Assembly (NCBI RefSeq): GCF_035938995.1 | Contig: NZ_DASZGI010000067.1 | Span: forward strand, 1-9,534 | Length of the DNA: 9,534 nt | Origin: DASZGI01 sp035938995 | GTDB taxonomy: Bacteria; Actinomycetota; Actinomycetes; Streptomycetales; Catenulisporaceae | Reading direction: 5' to 3' | In this document: in pieces, positions 7,502 to 9,534 of the stretch | Numbering within the stretch: the first letter of the stretch is position 1 | Layout of the letters: every line of letters begins with the position of its first letter | The notes under the pieces: model-generated | Told to the model about the DNA's origin: nothing | The model's input: only the letters and a program-made list of their open reading frames with translations | Database searches by the model: none | Translations under genes and position numbers: made by a program

Positions 7502-9534
7502 TCAGTTGTAGGTGACCACGTTGCTGGGGCCCGGGGCGGTCGAACTGACGGCGGCGCCGGTTCCGTTGATCACCGATTGGATGCCGCCCAGGTTGTTGAG
7601 CCAGACGGTCAAGATGTCGTGGAACACGACACCCGAGGTGTTCGGTGCCTGGAAGGCCATTGCGTTCTCGATGGCCGCTCCGGCGTCGAAGTTGGAGTAG
7701 CTGCCCATCCCGTAGCCCTGGAACGTGGTGACGCTGTTGGGGATGTAGAAGGCCGGGTAGCCGTCCTGGGTCGCGCTGGACATCCAGGCCGCCTGGCTCG
7801 GCACGTCGTAGGGGTCCTCGTTCTGGTAGAAGACGACGGTGCCGCCCTGGCCGTTCCAGACGGTCTCATACTGCTGATAGTGCTCGACGGCCAAGCCGTA
7901 GGCCGTGACGCTGTTGCCGTTCACGGTCGTTCCGGTCGCCGCGGTGTCCGACGTCCAGGACCCGCCGCCGGCGCCGTGGTCGGCGCGCCACGACCACACG
8001 TCGTCGATCAGGGAGTTGTTGCTGTTGTCGATGAAGGCGTCGGTGACCGATCCGACCTCGGCTCCGCCGACCCGGAAGAACACGTCGTCGACGCTGACCG
8101 GGTCGGAGGCGTGGCTGACGGCCGAGCCCTGGGTGCCGACGGTGAGCAGCGTGGGCGAGGTGGTCGGGCCGGCGTCGAAGATCAGGCCTGAGATGTTCAC
8201 GCCGTTGACGTCGGCCACGGTCATCGTGCTCTGGCCGGCGGTCGGGATCAGCGTGGCGAATCCGAGCCCGATGATCTTCGTGTCGGCCTTGGTGACGTTG
8301 ATGGTCGAGGCGTAGCTGTACACGCCCGGGGTGAACAGCAGGTTCTCACCGGCGGCCAGCGCCGCGTTGATCGTGGCGATGGTGCTGGCGGAGTTGACCA
8401 CGTAGAACGTGTTGTTCACCGAGAGCGAGGTGCCCGCGGTGTTGCCGCCGGCCCAGGACGGTCCGCTGGAGTTGGTCCGTACTGAGGGTACGAACACGTT
8501 GTAGTTGCCGGAGGAGTCGGTGTAGAGGTAGGGCTCTTCCTCGGTCGTCGGACAGGTGCCCAGCGTCGTGTACGGCTGGGGGCCGCCGGCCGACACGGGG
8601 GTCGGGCCGAAGCTCTGCGTCGGCGCGCCCGGGTCGCCGCAGAACACCTGGTTCCACACGCCGTTGGTCCACGAGCCGATGTTCGTGTTGCGGGTGATGT
8701 ACTGCTGCTGCGAGCCGTTTTCCACGGTGCCGTTCAGCTCCGAGTCGGCGATGAAGCCGCCGCTGGTCCAGCCGGGGGTGCCGCCGCAGTAGTCCATCAG
8801 GGTCAGGTTGCCATTGAACTCCACCCGGCGCAGCGGCGCGGCCTGGGAGACCGCCCACACGTCCTCACCGGCGTTGCAGCCGGTCAGCCCGGTGACGTTG
8901 ATGGTCAGGTTGGAGATCGAGCGCCAGAAGTTGGTGGTGCCGTAGCACTGGGTCTGGACGCCGCCGACGCACTGGTTCCACGAGTCGATGGTGCCGTTGA
9001 TCACCGTCTGGCCGGGGTTCTGGCCGAGGCCCGCCACGCTCTCGTAGTAGCCGACCTGGAAGTCCAGCGGGGACGCGGCCGAGCCATAGGTCCCGGGCTC
9101 GAACAGGATCTCGTAGCGCTGGGTGCCGAACTGGTTCGGGTTCTGCTGCGTGCCGATCGCGTTGAGCTGGCTGGCGATCGAGCTGACCGACTGGCTCGGG
9201 CTGATCACGATCACGTTCGCGCCGAGGCCGCCGCCGGTCGGCGGCGGGGGAGTGCCGCTACCGCTCGCGAAGGTGAGGTAGTTGATGTTCCAGCCTGCGT
9301 TGTCCTGGTTGACGGTGAGGGTTTGGGTGCCGGCTGGGAGGGTGACGGTGGCTGTGACGGTGGTCCAGGTCTGCCAGCCTCCGGTGGCCGGGACGTTGAT
9401 GTTCCCGGACAGGTTGGTTCCCGAGGAGTTGGCGATGTGCAGTCCGTCGGTGACCGCGTTCGGTGCCGCCAGGCGCAAGCTGACGGTGTACGTTCCGGCG
9501 GTGGTGACGTTGATCGTGTAGTTGAACCATTGTC
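7502..9534 (-). CDS. Secreted CBM6 plus beta-helix domain protein (5' end missing)
   Basis: The frame is open from the right edge to a TGA at 7502-7504, giving 676 visible residues; the N-terminus lies outside the window. The first part (about 9534-9266) is the C-terminal half or more of a CBM6 module (QWFNYTINV to GWNINYLTF). A Gly/Ser/Pro linker (GSGTPPPPTGGG) ends near 9230. The rest (about 9225-7505) starts LGANVIVISPSQSVSSIASQ and includes FGTQRYEILFEPGTY, FWRSISNLTIN, WAVSQAAPLRRV, GGFIADS, QQQYITRN, a repeat-rich ADVNGVNISGLIFDAG, WSWRADHGAG and YGLAVEHYQQYETVWNGQGG. I recognise this pattern as an actinobacterial family often named 'coagulation factor 5/8 type' or even 'adenylyl cyclase' by automatic annotation. 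Its N/I/T-rich repeats suggest a right-handed parallel beta-helix related to pectate-lyase-3 or GH55-like folds. No catalytic residues can be named. A role in polysaccharide breakdown or binding is inferred from the CBM6 and the GH64 neighbour. Confidence 0.75.
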   Translation of the reverse strand, partial: QWFNYTINVTTAGTYTVSLRLAAPNAVTDGLHIANSSGTNLSGNINVPATGGWQTWTTVTATVTLPAGTQTLTVNQDNAGWNINYLTFASGSGTPPPPTGGGLGANVIVISPSQSVSSIASQLNAIGTQQNPNQFGTQRYEILFEPGTYGSAASPLDFQVGYYESVAGLGQNPGQTVINGTIDSWNQCVGGVQTQCYGTTNFWRSISNLTINVTGLTGCNAGEDVWAVSQAAPLRRVEFNGNLTLMDYCGGTPGWTSGGFIADSELNGTVENGSQQQYITRNTNIGSWTNGVWNQVFCGDPGAPTQSFGPTPVSAGGPQPYTTLGTCPTTEEEPYLYTDSSGNYNVFVPSVRTNSSGPSWAGGNTAGTSLSVNNTFYVVNSASTIATINAALAAGENLLFTPGVYSYASTINVTKADTKIIGLGFATLIPTAGQSTMTVADVNGVNISGLIFDAGPTTSPTLLTVGTQGSAVSHASDPVSVDDVFFRVGGAEVGSVTDAFIDNSNNSLIDDVWSWRADHGAGGGSWTSDTAATGTTVNGNSVTAYGLAVEHYQQYETVWNGQGGTVVFYQNEDPYDVPSQAAWMSSATQDGYPAFYIPNSVTTFQGYGMGSYSNFDAGAAIENAMAFQAPNTSGVVFHDILTVWLNNLGGIQSVINGTGAAVSSTAPGPSNVVTYN
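9271..9534 (-). repeat. Fourth CBM6 copy, dispersed from the tandem array
   Basis: This segment aligns without gaps to 6351-6614 (module 2 of the GH64 gene) at a fixed offset of 2920 bp. By my alignment 9381-9534 has 3 mismatches in 154 bp, including an identical run of 76 bp (9438-9513) and one of 56 bp (9381-9436). In contrast 9271-9380 has 14 mismatches in 110 bp. The copy is cut off by the window edge. Confidence 0.9.

Overview
The window is high-GC DNA with a strong G/C bias at third codon positions, small intergenic gaps and GTG/TTG starts, as expected of an actinomycete. The urease gene order (B-C-F-G-D, with no ureE visible) and the large secreted CBM6-bearing glucanase also fit that group. 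A Catenulispora- or Streptomyces-like soil actinomycete is a reasonable guess, but the genus cannot be fixed from this sequence.

Positions 1-4119 (+ strand) hold the distal part of a urease operon: the 3' end of ureB, complete ureC, and the accessory genes ureF, ureG and ureD. The genes overlap or lie within 10 bp of each other and are probably translated in a coupled way. UreC carries every nickel and catalytic residue. UreF, UreG and UreD form the chaperone/GTPase complex that delivers CO2 and nickel to it. The ureG start is best read as a TTG at 2583, preceded by a good Shine-Dalgarno sequence.

Positions 4120-4986 contain no intact gene. About 460 bp has no supported coding content but includes a perfect 15-bp palindrome. 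It is followed by a promoter-like element and a decayed remnant of a PucR-type helix-turn-helix regulator, with an in-frame amber codon, a frameshift, and loss of everything after about 100 codons. A GC-rich hairpin follows, placed to terminate the converging minus-strand unit.

Positions 4987-9534 (- strand) hold two same-direction genes 40 bp apart, probably co-transcribed from right to left. The upstream one runs off the right edge. It encodes a CBM6 module, a proline-rich linker and a beta-helix-type domain of a family I know only as uncharacterised and poorly named. The downstream one encodes a secreted protein with a signal peptide, three nearly identical CBM6 modules and a C-terminal GH64 beta-1,3-glucanase domain. 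Together they look like an extracellular glucan or fungal-wall degrading pair. The CBM6 modules are nearly identical at DNA level within the GH64 gene, and a sharply bounded segment of about 150 bp is shared with the upstream gene, which points to recent duplication and gene conversion.

I see no phage, CRISPR, RNA gene or obviously new defence or biosynthetic system. The most interesting content is the modular CBM6 exchange and the uncharacterised beta-helix enzyme paired with GH64.
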